A stretch of 64,000 nt of DNA from Robinsoniella peoriensis (GCF_042680125.1 NZ_JBHTNY010000005.1), one strand, 5' to 3'; counted from the stretch's first letter, positions 8,353-17,548 are shown. Made by a program: numbers and translations. The notes: generated from the letters alone by a model not told the origin.

Positions 8353-8414
8353 AAGCGTACAGACAAAGGAGACAGTGGCTTCACTGCCGGGTTTCTGTGT
8401 CAGTACGCTTTTTG
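8353..8414 (+). terminator. Rho-independent terminator of ilvE
   Basis: AAGCGTAC (8353-8360) pairs with GTACGCTT (8403-8410), with extra pairing of the inner AGACA/TGTGTC-type segments and a CAGTG/CACTG tip. A short T run follows. The leftward permease gene ends at 8423, so it sits between convergent genes. Confidence 0.7.
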
Positions 8415-8422
8415 TGTTACCT

Positions 8423-9064
8423 TTATTCCAGTTCCCTGGAATTATAGATTTGGAGAGAAAAAAATATGGATATACCCATTGCGGCTGATATCAATACAGT
8501 AACCAGAAGATATTTTGGAAAAACCGGCATAGCGGACAGTTTTTCCGGGTTGAAAGACTGGATCAGCCCGGCAATTTCCTTGGGAATCAGTGCGATGACG
8601 AGTATCATGCCGGTGAGAATAAACTTTGTCTTCGCATATCCAAACTTATATTGGACGGGAATGTAAATGGATAGTGGTACCAGTGCAATTGCCGTTACCA
8701 GAAAGCAATGAAACAAACTGACCGGTGCAGTTCCCGGAAGTATCAGGGCTATGGACTGGTACAGGATGATACAGCATATTAAAGGCAGCATCAGGAAAAG
8801 GTAACGGGCGACAACCAGATCACATCTCATATAGGGAGCGGAACACAAAAGGGACTCTGCCTTTTCAAATTTGAACTCCTTAAGGGAGAGATTCTGGCAT
8901 ACGAGCAGATAAACCATAATCACGATGTATAGCAATACAATTGTTCCGGGCAGGTCAGGAAACACAGTGTGGATGAGCACCTGGATAAGAGCAGCAATTG
9001 CCAGGCTCACAATAAAATATAATCGGATCATATAATAATCTTTTTTAATCAGGTGTAATATCAT
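8423..9064 (-). CDS. ABC-2 type transporter permease
   Basis: A 213-residue, very hydrophobic protein with about six predicted membrane segments and no enzymatic motif. The start MILHLIKKDYYMIRLYF and the block EFKFEKAESLLCSAPYMRCDLVVARY match the neighbouring permease (KAYKAIPLLCASPYSRTAMVIARY). The two are therefore paralogous membrane subunits. It is the last gene of the leftward gntR-ATPase-permease-permease operon. AGGAGG precedes the ATG. The set resembles YtrA-controlled or BcrAB-like exporters that handle antibiotics or peptides, but the substrate is unknown. Confidence 0.82.
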   Translation of the reverse strand: MILHLIKKDYYMIRLYFIVSLAIAALIQVLIHTVFPDLPGTIVLLYIVIMVYLLVCQNLSLKEFKFEKAESLLCSAPYMRCDLVVARYLFLMLPLICCIILYQSIALILPGTAPVSLFHCFLVTAIALVPLSIYIPVQYKFGYAKTKFILTGMILVIALIPKEIAGLIQSFNPEKLSAMPVFPKYLLVTVLISAAMGISIFFSLQIYNSRELE

Positions 9065-9101
9065 TTCAGGTCCTCCTTTTCCATATATCTCTTCATAGTT
9101 A

Positions 9102-9737
9102 TCATAGTTCCCGGCGGGAGAAGATATGGGAAGAAATCACTATGGATACGGCATTGACTATGATAATGGCGGCTGCCATCAGGATATAGAGTACAGAATT
9201 TGGCGGCATTTTTGTGATTTGAATGTTGGACAGCAGATCGAGTTTTATGATAAAAGCAATTCCAAAAGGAATCACCATAATAAGCATTATGAATAGATAT
9301 TGTACTTTCTCGAATCCTATCTTATACTCCAACGGCTCACATATACCATAAAGGATGGATAAAATCAAAAAGGATGTCAATACCGACATGAAATGAATCT
9401 GCTCCATTTGCAGAATGGACATGACGGTGATATAAACAATACAGCAGTAAAAAAACATCATGTATAAAAATACATAGCGGGCAATTACCATAGCGGTTCT
9501 GCTGTAAGGAGAGGCACACAGCAGGGGAATCGCTTTATATGCTTTATAGTCTGCCTGTGAAACAAAGCTGGTTGTGAGCATAGGAATGAAGATACTCAGC
9601 GTGATAAACAGGGGGGCGCCTGCCAGTCCGGGTGTCCGTAATACCAGAAAGACTGAAAAAAAGATGGTAAAACCAATCATCAGCAGCAGATTGGTTTTAA
9701 TAATTATACAATCCTTTTTTAGCAGATTCAGAATCAT
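9102..9737 (-). CDS. ABC-2 type transporter permease
   Basis: From the chosen ATG at 9737 the protein has 211 residues and about six membrane segments, beginning MILNLLKKDCIIIKTNLLLM. AGGAGG lies 9 nt upstream of this ATG, and the start overlaps the ATPase gene stop by 4 nt, implying translational coupling. It is a paralogue of the permease at 8423, sharing the LLCASPYSRTAMVIARY block. The pair probably forms a heterodimeric membrane channel driven by the ATPase encoded upstream. Confidence 0.82.
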   Translation of the reverse strand: MILNLLKKDCIIIKTNLLLMIGFTIFFSVFLVLRTPGLAGAPLFITLSIFIPMLTTSFVSQADYKAYKAIPLLCASPYSRTAMVIARYVFLYMMFFYCCIVYITVMSILQMEQIHFMSVLTSFLILSILYGICEPLEYKIGFEKVQYLFIMLIMVIPFGIAFIIKLDLLSNIQITKMPPNSVLYILMAAAIIIVNAVSIVISSHIFSRREL

Positions 9738-10597
9738 TTTGATTTTCCTCCTTTTATGCATCCCAGCATAATGTCCTCTATTCCCGGTTTTTCCACCAGA
9801 ATATCCGGTATGCTCCGGCGTATTTCTGCTATTTGTTTTGTAATTCCGGTGAAACCAAAACGCGTTTCTTCCAAATTCAAAAACAGCTCTTTTACCGATG
9901 GAGACAGATGCGTGCCATCGCCTTTTACCAGTCGGTATTGCTCTAAAAGCATATCTTTCTCTTCTTCAAATAGAATGCGCCCCTCATCAATCAAAATCAG
10001 CATATCTGCGATCCGGTCCAGGTCGGAAGTGATATGGGTAGAAAAAAATACACTCTTTCCGCCTTCCTTCATAAAGTCTGTTAAAATATTCATAAACTGA
10101 CTGCGGATCAGAGGGTCGAGTCCACTGGTTGGTTCATCCATGATCAGAAGCTCCGCTTCATGGGAAAGTGCCAGCGTAAGAGCAAACTTCATATGCATGC
10201 CTTTGGAAAGAGTCGCTATTTTCTGCTTCGGATTCAGGGAAAAACGGTCCATATAATCCCGGTATGTCTTTTCGTTCCACTTTGAGTAGGCGGGTGCCAG
10301 GATGCTTTTCATCTCTGACATGGTGAGATCTTCGTAGAAACATCCGCTGTCCAGGACTATGCCTAATCGGTTTTTGATTTCCCGGCTGTGTTCAGCCATA
10401 TCAAGCCCAAATACCTTGATGTGTCCTGCATCTTTATTGGCAAGGCCTAAGATTGATCGGATGGTAGTTGTTTTGCCGGAACCGTTGATTCCGATAAATC
10501 CTGTAATGCAGTCGCAGGGAAGTGTGAAAGTTACATCTTCTAATGCAAAGTTCTTATAATTCTTATTTAATCCGGTTACTTCTAATACATTTTCCAT
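9734..10597 (-). CDS. ABC transporter ATP-binding protein (BcrA/YtrB-like)
   Basis: A 287-residue ABC ATPase. Walker A is GINGSGKTT (about residues 36-44), the signature block is LSKGMHMK, Walker B is LLIMDEPTSGLDP, and the switch His follows in FFSTHIT. The C-terminal extension is typical of exporter ATPases that pair with ABC-2 permeases. AGGAGG lies 8 nt before the ATG at 10597; a longer frame to 10627 is less likely. It is preceded by the GntR gene (16-nt gap) and overlaps the first permease gene by 4 nt. Likely role: powering drug or peptide efflux or another membrane stress function. Confidence 0.92.
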   Translation of the reverse strand: MENVLEVTGLNKNYKNFALEDVTFTLPCDCITGFIGINGSGKTTTIRSILGLANKDAGHIKVFGLDMAEHSREIKNRLGIVLDSGCFYEDLTMSEMKSILAPAYSKWNEKTYRDYMDRFSLNPKQKIATLSKGMHMKFALTLALSHEAELLIMDEPTSGLDPLIRSQFMNILTDFMKEGGKSVFFSTHITSDLDRIADMLILIDEGRILFEEEKDMLLEQYRLVKGDGTHLSPSVKELFLNLEETRFGFTGITKQIAEIRRSIPDILVEKPGIEDIMLGCIKGGKSK

Positions 10598-10613
10598 GTA
10601 TAAATCCTCCTGC

Positions 10614-10988
10614 TTACTCTTCGTCATATAGGATATCCATCATATCCATCAGTTCCTGTTTGGAAATTTCCAGGGTTTTTGCCGACATGATCATATCCTG
10701 CATTTTCTGTTCTACCAGACGCCGCTTGGAGTCCCGCAGCAGTTCCAGATTACCGGCAGAGATAAATGTTCCGATCCCAACCTGGCTGGTAACAAAGCCT
10801 TCGGCTTCCAATTCATCGTAAACACGGCGTATGGTAAGGACGCTTACCTTTAAGTCGTTGGCAAAGCCCCGGATAGAGGGCAGGGCATCCCCCTCTTTTA
10901 ATTCGCCTTTGAAAATGGCGTCTTTGATTTGTTCTTCAATTTGCTGGTACAGAGGTTTGTCTGTAGTGTTGGAGATTAATATTTTCAT
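10614..10988 (-). CDS. GntR family transcriptional regulator (YtrA subfamily)
   Basis: A 124-residue protein holding an N-terminal winged-helix GntR domain (LYQQIEEQIKDAIFKGEL, LPSIRGFANDLKVS, TIRRVYDELEAEGFV) and a short helical tail. The small size and lack of an effector domain place it in the YtrA subfamily. That subfamily represses its own operon with a downstream ABC transporter. This fits: the gene is first in the leftward operon and a perfect palindrome lies in front of it at 11007-11043. The ribosome site before 10988 is weak. Confidence 0.9.
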   Translation of the reverse strand: MKILISNTTDKPLYQQIEEQIKDAIFKGELKEGDALPSIRGFANDLKVSVLTIRRVYDELEAEGFVTSQVGIGTFISAGNLELLRDSKRRLVEQKMQDMIMSAKTLEISKQELMDMMDILYDEE

Positions 10989-11006
10989 TTGGACTAATCA
11001 CTTTCT

Positions 11007-11043
11007 GTATATAGTGTGTATGATTGTAATACACACTATATAC
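11007..11043. promoter_or_regulatory. YtrA-type operator palindrome
   Basis: Arms GTATATAGTGTGTAT (11007-11021) and ATACACACTATATAC (11029-11043) are perfect reverse complements around a 7-nt spacer. It lies 19 nt upstream of the gntR start. The dyad size and position are what is known for YtrA-subfamily repressors, so autoregulation is a strong inference. Confidence 0.75.
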
Positions 11044-11418
11044 TTATAACACGGTTTTGTCAAGTATGTTTAACTGAAATAATTAAAGATATATTTGATA
11101 ATTCTAAATTTGTTTATCAATAAATAAAATAATGGATTCTATTTATATATTAAATAAATTTAAAATATTTGTAATTTTATAAAAAATAAAAATAATTGTT
11201 ATGTATATTTGCAATTATACAGGTGTAAACCATAATAAAGTATAAAGTTATGAACAAAATTAGCAAAGATAAGGCATTAAAAATAAATAAATTCATAATA
11301 AAGTTATTTTAAACTGTAGAATTGCAAAGAAATACTATATGGATGTTAAATACTTTTTACCAATAAAGTGCTATATTAATTGCATAAACTATAAGAAATA
11401 CACAAAGGAGATGTGAAA
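11044..11418. other. AT-rich intergenic region upstream of the sugar transporter
   Basis: About 375 nt, extremely AT-rich, with no gene. An 11-nt direct repeat CATAATAAAGT occurs at 11231-11241 and 11294-11304, 63 bp apart. No convincing -35/-10 pair was found. Transcription of the operon that follows may need its AraC activator. Confidence 0.4.
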
Positions 11419-12786
11419 ATGAAAAAAAGGACATTAGTAACTATGGGGATTTCTTGTTTATTAGCAGTATTGGCGGGATGTGCACCTGCTTCTTCATCCG
11501 ATAATTCCGGGAGCGGATCGGAAAGAGCAGAGTCACAAAAAGAGACCATGGCAGATGGACAAGAAGATCAGGGAACAACAGAAGAAAAAATCGAGTTGAC
11601 AATGTGGGATCTCCGTACAGAGGGAGCCGGGGCTAAGATGATTGATACGATTATCGGGGATTTTATGAAAGAAAACCCTAATATTACAATCAAGAGAAGT
11701 GCTTTTAAAGTCCAGGATCTGAGGAATACCATAAAGCCTGCAATTAACAGTGGAGAAGGTCCTGATATATTCAGCTACGATGCCGGTGCCGGATATCTGG
11801 GAGTACTTGCGAAAGCAGGACTTGCTTTAGACATGTCTGCTTATTCTGATAATTATGGATGGAAAGAAAGAATTCATGACTGGGCATTAGAAAAGACAAC
11901 TTACGATGGGAAGTTATATGGCGTTGCAAATGAACTGGAAATGCTGGGAATTTATTATAATAAAAAAATGTTTGAAGAAGCTGGGTTGAAACCGCCGAAA
12001 ACTTATGATGAATTCTTAAATATATGTCAGCTTTTTAAAGAAAAAGGAGTTACGCCTTTGATTATGGATGATAAGGAGCAATGGCCTGGTTTTCATTACG
12101 AATCTATTTGGCTGAATAGTTTTGTGGGAGCTGACAAAGTGAAAGAAGCTGTAAGCGGAAAAATTCCTTGGACCTCAAATGGATTTGGTGATGCATTAGA
12201 TAAATTGTACCAGGTGTATGACAGTGGTTATGCTACCCAAAAGCCATTGAGCCTGGCATCTGAAGATGCCAATAAGGCTTTTTATGCAGGGGAAAGTCCG
12301 ATGCGTGTTACCGGTACCTGGTTAGTCGCAGCCTGCGTAGAAAAAATGGGGGAAAATGTTGGATTCTTTTATCTGCCTACTGCATCAGAAGAAGTAGATA
12401 ACTGTCCGCCGGGGGGACTTGGAGAGGCAGTTGTAGTAAATGCAAAAACTAAAAATGCGGATGCAGCAATGAAATTTGTAGATTATATGTTTAGCAATGC
12501 CAAAATGGAGGATTGGTATGAAGCGGGGCTTATACCTTCTGTAAAAGATGTAGATTACAGCACCTTTGAAATCAGCTCTTTATTTAGGGACGTTGTAGAC
12601 GAAATTAACAGATCCGAAAATCTTGGAGAAAATATTGATGTTTTGATGCCGCCAAAAGTAAATGATGTAACACAAAATTATATCCAGCAGCTTATAGCAG
12701 GAAAACTGGATGGTGCATCATGTATGAAAGAGAAGCAAAAAGCGTTTGAAGAAGAAATTGAAGCAGGGAATTATTCCGTGGAGTAA
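11419..12786 (+). CDS. Sugar ABC transporter substrate-binding lipoprotein (CUT1)
   Basis: A 455-residue extracellular solute-binding protein, family 1 (MsmE/UgpB type). The lipoprotein signal ends at LAGC (Cys21), followed by a Ser/Gly/Glu-rich linker. The mature part begins IELTMWDLRTEGAG and shows GPDIFSYDAGAGYLG, both typical of the family. It would capture a sugar or oligosaccharide and deliver it to the permeases encoded next. The frame can start at GTG 11413, but AAAGGAG is best spaced for ATG 11419. There is no ATPase gene in the set; such CUT1 systems usually share one MsmK/MsiK ATPase encoded elsewhere. Confidence 0.9.
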   Translation: MKKRTLVTMGISCLLAVLAGCAPASSSDNSGSGSERAESQKETMADGQEDQGTTEEKIELTMWDLRTEGAGAKMIDTIIGDFMKENPNITIKRSAFKVQDLRNTIKPAINSGEGPDIFSYDAGAGYLGVLAKAGLALDMSAYSDNYGWKERIHDWALEKTTYDGKLYGVANELEMLGIYYNKKMFEEAGLKPPKTYDEFLNICQLFKEKGVTPLIMDDKEQWPGFHYESIWLNSFVGADKVKEAVSGKIPWTSNGFGDALDKLYQVYDSGYATQKPLSLASEDANKAFYAGESPMRVTGTWLVAACVEKMGENVGFFYLPTASEEVDNCPPGGLGEAVVVNAKTKNADAAMKFVDYMFSNAKMEDWYEAGLIPSVKDVDYSTFEISSLFRDVVDEINRSENLGENIDVLMPPKVNDVTQNYIQQLIAGKLDGASCMKEKQKAFEEEIEAGNYSVE

Positions 12787-12814
12787 AGTCGAGGCAGAAA
12801 GAAAGGTTGATTGG

Positions 12815-13711
12815 ATGGGGTTAGCGCTGAGGAAATCTCGCAAAGTGAGACATTGGTTTGGTTGTTTTGCATTTGTTATTCCGGCATTATTTTTTTATGC
12901 TGTATTCGTAATTGTACCGATTATCAGTACGGTTCAGATAAGTTTTCACAAATGGAATGGAGCATCACCATTGATGAAATTTGTTGGTATAGATAATTAT
13001 ATACGTGTATTTAAGGATCCGATTTTTTATAAAGCTCTGGGTAATAATGTGATTTGGATACTATTCACTATATTTGTACCTGTTTTATTAGGCTTGATTC
13101 TGGCGGTCATGATATCCCAGAAGTCCGTAAAAGGAAAATTTATTTATCGTTTAACATATTTTATGCCAAATGTTGTTTCGCTGGTTGCAGTAGGGATTGT
13201 ATGGGGGTGGATTTATAACCCGGAATTTGGAATAATGGGAAGGGCATTGGAAGCTATTGGAATATCGGGTGGAAGAAGTATTGATTTTTTGGGAAATGAA
13301 AACTTAGTAATATGGTCCTTAGTAATTGCCGGCAGCTGGACATGCTATGGTTTTAATATGGTCGTTTTTATGGCGGCGCTGCAAGGTGTGGATCAGACTT
13401 ACCTGGAGGTTGCAAGACTGGAAGGTGCAAGTGCTCTTCAGAAGTTTTTCTATGTAATTGTTCCGCTGATTAAGGGAAGTATAGTGCTGTTGGTCTCGAA
13501 TTCATTAATAGGATCATTTAAAGTATTCGATATTATATACATTATGACAAAAGGCGGGCCATACCACTCATCAGAAGTCATATCCACCTATATGTACAAT
13601 TCAGCTTTTAACATGAATGAGTATGGTTATGGCTCAGCATTGGCCATAGTACTGGCAGTTATCATTGCTGTTTGTTCCGGCATCTTTATGAATCGTGCAG
13701 ACAGGGAATAG
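12815..13711 (+). CDS. Sugar ABC transporter permease (MalF/UgpA-like)
   Basis: A 298-residue membrane protein with six predicted helices. The binding-protein-dependent permease signature that docks the ATPase is seen as EVARLEGASALQKFFYVIVPLI. The frame is open back to 12746, overlapping the previous gene. I choose ATG 12815 because AAGG lies about 8 nt upstream and the shorter protein begins just before the first basic and hydrophobic segment. It pairs with the permease that begins at 13721, 9 nt after its stop. Confidence 0.88.
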   Translation: MGLALRKSRKVRHWFGCFAFVIPALFFYAVFVIVPIISTVQISFHKWNGASPLMKFVGIDNYIRVFKDPIFYKALGNNVIWILFTIFVPVLLGLILAVMISQKSVKGKFIYRLTYFMPNVVSLVAVGIVWGWIYNPEFGIMGRALEAIGISGGRSIDFLGNENLVIWSLVIAGSWTCYGFNMVVFMAALQGVDQTYLEVARLEGASALQKFFYVIVPLIKGSIVLLVSNSLIGSFKVFDIIYIMTKGGPYHSSEVISTYMYNSAFNMNEYGYGSALAIVLAVIIAVCSGIFMNRADRE

Positions 13712-13720
13712 GAGGAGATG

Positions 13721-14563
13721 ATGAAATCAAAGATTAAAATTTCCAGAAATATAGGAACTATTATAATGCATATGATTCTGATCCTTTTTGTATTCATTTC
13801 AATTATGCCAATATTCTGGATGTGGCAGGCGGCTGTACGTCCTGAAAACCCATTGGTAAATGATCCGTTTTCTATCCCGGATGGATTTACGCTGGAATAT
13901 ATAGCACAGGCCTGGACTACAGGTAAAATGGGAATTTATATGAATAACAGTATATTAGTAGCATTGCCAAGAGTATTCTTTGTACTGCTGTTTGCATCTT
14001 TGGCAGGATATGCTTTTGGCAAATTAAAATGGAAAGGGAGAAATGCTATTTTTATCCTGATTCTGACAGGTATGATGATACCTATTAACGCTATGATTAT
14101 ACCGATATACTACAATATTCAGCGGCTGGGAATGATTAATACCCTTTGGTCTATGATATTACCATCTTTTGGTTTGTCGATGCCATTCTCCTGTTTTATG
14201 ATGCGATCATTTTTTCGTGAACTTCCGGATGAAATTGTAGAGTCTGCCACAATAGATGGAGCTTCTAAATTCAAAGCATGGTTATACGTAATGCTGCCAT
14301 TAACTAAGCCCGCATTGGTATCTCTTCTTATTTTTGAATTTATGTGGTCCTGGAATGATTATCTTCTGCCTATGCTGATGGTGTATGATGATAAATTCAG
14401 GACGCTTCCATTAGGACTGATGTATTTTCAAGGTGAATATACAATGAACACTTCTTTAATTGCAGCAGGAGTGACGATCTGTACACTGCCGATTATACTG
14501 GTTTATTCTATTTTTCAAAGGTCATTTGTAGATGGAATTACAGCTGGAGCAGTGAAGGGTTGA
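13721..14563 (+). CDS. Sugar ABC transporter permease (MalG/UgpE-like)
   Basis: A 280-residue inner-membrane subunit, second half of the CUT1 heterodimer. The docking loop reads ESATIDGASKFKAWLYVMLPL and the protein ends RSFVDGITAGAVKG, the usual ending of this family. GGAGGA precedes tandem ATG codons at 13718 and 13721; the second has better spacing. It is followed 39 nt later by a dehydrogenase gene in the same direction, suggesting that the imported compound is processed by oxidation. Confidence 0.9.
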   Translation: MKSKIKISRNIGTIIMHMILILFVFISIMPIFWMWQAAVRPENPLVNDPFSIPDGFTLEYIAQAWTTGKMGIYMNNSILVALPRVFFVLLFASLAGYAFGKLKWKGRNAIFILILTGMMIPINAMIIPIYYNIQRLGMINTLWSMILPSFGLSMPFSCFMMRSFFRELPDEIVESATIDGASKFKAWLYVMLPLTKPALVSLLIFEFMWSWNDYLLPMLMVYDDKFRTLPLGLMYFQGEYTMNTSLIAAGVTICTLPIILVYSIFQRSFVDGITAGAVKG

Positions 14564-14602
14564 TTAGATATACAAAAAATTATATGTGCAGGAGGAATAA
14601 AT

Positions 14603-15595
14603 ATGAATTTAAGAGCAGCAATTTTAGGTGCTGGAAATATGGGACGGGGACATTCAAAGGTACTACAGAAATTAGGCGTGCAGTTAGCAGCGGTATGCGA
14701 TAAAAGTACGCAGGCCAGAACAGAATTTTTGGAGATGATAAAAAGTAATGATATACAGGAATACAGTTGTTTTGATACAATGCTGGAACAATGTAAATTT
14801 GACATGTTATTCATCTGCATTCCTCCATTTGCCCAGGAAGGACAGTTTGAGAAAGCAGCAGAAAAAGGCAAGCATATTTTTATTGAAAAACCCATAGCAC
14901 TGGACATAAAAACTGGACAGAGTATGGTGTTAGCGGCTAAAAAAAATAACATAATTACCCAGACTGGATTTCATATGAGATTTGGAACAGCGGTAGAAAA
15001 ATTGAGAGAAAAAATACTTTCAGGGGAAGCAGGAAGGCCAGTATTGTTTAATGGACGGTACAGTTGCAATTCTTTACATACTCCATGGTGGATTAATGTT
15101 GATTTGTGTGGAGGACAGATATTTGAACAGGCAATTCATCTCTATGATATGTGCAGGTATCTGGTCGGTGATCCCAGGTCAGTGTCCGGTATTATGAATA
15201 ATATATGCCATAATGATAATTTTCAATACACGGTGGAGGATGTTAGTGCATCTTTTGCATCTTTTAACAATGGCGCAATTAGCTCTATAACAGCAAATAA
15301 TTGTGCGATACCGGGGAAATGGATAGGAAGCTTTCAGATAGTATATGAAAATATTACAGCTGATTTTGAAGATTCCAATCATGCAGTATTTGCATATACA
15401 AATATGGAAGAACCACGATATGAAGCTATAGTGGGAGAAAATGATCAGTATTTTGATGAGATTGAAAACTTTGTTAACTGTGTTGCTTCAAAAAAACAGT
15501 CTCAATGTGATATCGCTGAAGGCTATAAAAGTCTCAGCTATGTAGAAGCTGTAGTAAGATCAGCAAAGTTGGATGGTATTAAAATAGCATTATAG
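14603..15595 (+). CDS. Gfo/Idh/MocA family oxidoreductase
   Basis: A 330-residue NAD(P)-dependent dehydrogenase. The Rossmann motif is ILGAGNMGRGHSKVL, the family EKP motif is IEKPIALDIKTG, and the C-terminal domain contains GGQIFEQAIHLYDMCRYLVG, carrying the usual catalytic-region His. Close family members act on sugars, inositols or glycosides. AGGAGG lies 7 nt before the ATG. Its position after a sugar importer and before a medium-chain dehydrogenase suggests the two act in sequence on the imported compound. It is only a distant relative of the oxidoreductase at 4632. Confidence 0.9.
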   Translation: MNLRAAILGAGNMGRGHSKVLQKLGVQLAAVCDKSTQARTEFLEMIKSNDIQEYSCFDTMLEQCKFDMLFICIPPFAQEGQFEKAAEKGKHIFIEKPIALDIKTGQSMVLAAKKNNIITQTGFHMRFGTAVEKLREKILSGEAGRPVLFNGRYSCNSLHTPWWINVDLCGGQIFEQAIHLYDMCRYLVGDPRSVSGIMNNICHNDNFQYTVEDVSASFASFNNGAISSITANNCAIPGKWIGSFQIVYENITADFEDSNHAVFAYTNMEEPRYEAIVGENDQYFDEIENFVNCVASKKQSQCDIAEGYKSLSYVEAVVRSAKLDGIKIAL

Positions 15596-15616
15596 ACAAT
15601 ATGAGGAGGATAAGAA

Positions 15617-16651
15617 ATGCTAAAACAATTATTGTTAAGCAGGCAAGGAAAACCTTACCTGGAGGAATACGAGGATAGCATGGCAGGGGATGGTTGTGTA
15701 AAAATAAAAAGTATATTTGCTGCTCCCAAGCATGGCACGGAACTGCACTGCTGTGATGAAGATCCTTTTAAATCGGTTTACTATGATGAAGAGACACACA
15801 TATTCAGAAAGAGGATGAAGGAAGAGACAAATAAAGGTGTTATGGGACTGGGAAATATGTGGGTAGGTGAAATTCTGGAAATTGGCAGCGGTGTAAAAGG
15901 CTTTTCTGTTGGACAGAGAGTAGCTGGTTATGGGAATCTTAGAAATACACATATAGTAAAAGCAGAGGAATTGTTAATTATGCCGGACTCCATGACCTGG
16001 CAGGAAGCTGTTTGTTATGATCCGCTGCAGTTTGCATTGGGAGGAATCCGTGACGGACATGTGCGTATGGGAGATAAAGTATTGATTTCGGGTCTGGGTG
16101 CAATTGGTCTTATGGCAGCTCAGGCGGCAAAACTGGCAGGAGCATCAATGGTTGCGGTGTCTGATCCAATTGAAATACGAAGAAAAACAGCATTAGAGAA
16201 CGGGGCAGATATGGCTTTTGATCCATTAAAAGAGGATTTTGGATTGGAATTAAGGGAATATACAAATGGTATAGGAATGGATGTGGTAATTGAGACCAGT
16301 GGTAATTATAAGGCAATCGAGCAAGGACTTCGGGCCCTGGCATATGGGGGTACTTTTGTGATGGTAGGCTGGCTGAAGGAATGTCATGTTCCAATCCATC
16401 TTGGATATGAAGGACATTTTAACCAACAGAAATTTGTTTTTTCCAGAGCCTGCAGTGAACCAAATAATGATTATCCGAGATGGGGATTTGATAGAATATG
16501 CAGGGAATCTTGGGACATGCTATGTAAAGGAATGTTTTCTTGTGAAAATATTGTAACACCGGTTATAGATTTTGCTGTATGTGATGAGAAGTATATTCAT
16601 TATATTGTAGAAAATCCTGCCGAGAGTGTTAAAATGGGTGTCAAATTTTAG
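15617..16651 (+). CDS. Medium-chain dehydrogenase/reductase
   Basis: A 344-residue MDR-family protein. An N-terminal GroES-like domain is followed by a Rossmann fold with KVLISGLGAIGLMAAQAAKLAG, then DVVIETSGN and FVMVGWL. The GHE zinc motif of classic zinc alcohol dehydrogenases is absent; the corresponding area reads GLGNMWVGEILEIGSG. The four-Cys structural zinc loop is also not seen. It may thus be a zinc-independent or altered member. The gene follows the Gfo/Idh/MocA gene by 21 nt with AGGAGG, in the same operon. Substrate unknown; a sugar or polyol is likely from context. Confidence 0.82.
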   Translation: MLKQLLLSRQGKPYLEEYEDSMAGDGCVKIKSIFAAPKHGTELHCCDEDPFKSVYYDEETHIFRKRMKEETNKGVMGLGNMWVGEILEIGSGVKGFSVGQRVAGYGNLRNTHIVKAEELLIMPDSMTWQEAVCYDPLQFALGGIRDGHVRMGDKVLISGLGAIGLMAAQAAKLAGASMVAVSDPIEIRRKTALENGADMAFDPLKEDFGLELREYTNGIGMDVVIETSGNYKAIEQGLRALAYGGTFVMVGWLKECHVPIHLGYEGHFNQQKFVFSRACSEPNNDYPRWGFDRICRESWDMLCKGMFSCENIVTPVIDFAVCDEKYIHYIVENPAESVKMGVKF

Positions 16652-16671
16652 AGTATTCGGGGTATGGTATT

Positions 16672-17487
16672 GTGAGTGAACGCTTAAGACCTTTAATAGG
16701 CCGCTCTGTATTGGAGATTGTTGAATATGATTATCATTCCAGGTCAGAAATGGAACAATTAGAACGACAGCTCCCTTTTTATGTAATGTCATATCAGAAA
16801 AAGGGGGAAACCCTTCTTCGGATATATGGAAAAGAATATCGTGTACTTCCTGGAAATGCTATTTTTATACCACCAAATGTGAAACATGATCATATCAAAA
16901 TTTCTAAAGAAGATGCAGTATTCCTTTGGTGGCATTTCAATTTTCGTACAGCTTTTAACATTGATGTGTTGGGGCTTCTGCAATTTCCGGTTATCGTACA
17001 GATAAAAAACACGGAGATATTTGAAAGAAAATTTCTTGATTATATGGATGCAATTAAGAATGAAGAGAGTATTGCTGATATGATTTATAAAAATGCAAAA
17101 GCAATGGAAGTTCTGGCTTGCATTTTGGATAACTTTCTCCAGTCAGAAAAAACGCAGATGACATCAGAGGTATCAAAGATATTTTTGGATATATTAAACG
17201 ATATCTCAGTTAGACCACATGCAAATTTGAGTCTGGCAATGTTATCTGAGAAATATCATATGAATCCCACATATATTTCTAATAAATTTAAAGAATATTT
17301 TGGAATATCTCCAATTCACTTACAACGGCAAATGCTGTTGGAAAAGGCAAAAGATTATTTAATCTCTACGTCGAAGGACATTAATGCCATTGCCCGGGAA
17401 CTTGGATTTAGTGAACATGCAGTATTTACCAGATTTTTTACAGATAAGGTGGGAATGTCGCCAACGAAATTCCGTAATACATTTTAA
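16672..17487 (+). CDS. AraC family transcriptional regulator
   Basis: A 271-residue regulator. An N-terminal cupin-like sugar-sensing domain (GNAIFIPPNVKHDH) precedes two helix-turn-helix units at about residues 170-271 (LSLAMLSEKYHMNPTYISNKFKEYFG, split here by the usual turn, and INAIARELGFSEHAVFTRFFTDKVGMSPTKFR). It starts with GTG 20 nt after the dehydrogenase gene and is the last gene before a terminator. It likely activates the 11419-17487 operon in response to the transported compound. No strong ribosome site is seen. Confidence 0.88.
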   Translation: MSERLRPLIGRSVLEIVEYDYHSRSEMEQLERQLPFYVMSYQKKGETLLRIYGKEYRVLPGNAIFIPPNVKHDHIKISKEDAVFLWWHFNFRTAFNIDVLGLLQFPVIVQIKNTEIFERKFLDYMDAIKNEESIADMIYKNAKAMEVLACILDNFLQSEKTQMTSEVSKIFLDILNDISVRPHANLSLAMLSEKYHMNPTYISNKFKEYFGISPIHLQRQMLLEKAKDYLISTSKDINAIARELGFSEHAVFTRFFTDKVGMSPTKFRNTF

Positions 17488-17492
17488 CGTTT

Positions 17493-17548
17493 AACACCGT
17501 ACTTGAACATTTTTAGAGATGCCCAAGTACGGTGTTATTTGTTTTTTA
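17493..17548 (+). terminator. Rho-independent terminator
   Basis: Perfect 13-bp stem, AACACCGTACTTG (17493-17505) with CAAGTACGGTGTT (17524-17536), followed by ATTTGTTTTTT. It ends the 11419-17487 operon. The rest of the gap to 17717 is AT-rich and shows no clear promoter. Confidence 0.9.

Noticed and set aside
11231..11304. CATAATAAAGT direct repeat as a regulator site
   Set aside because: Two copies in very AT-rich DNA can arise by chance; noted but not claimed.
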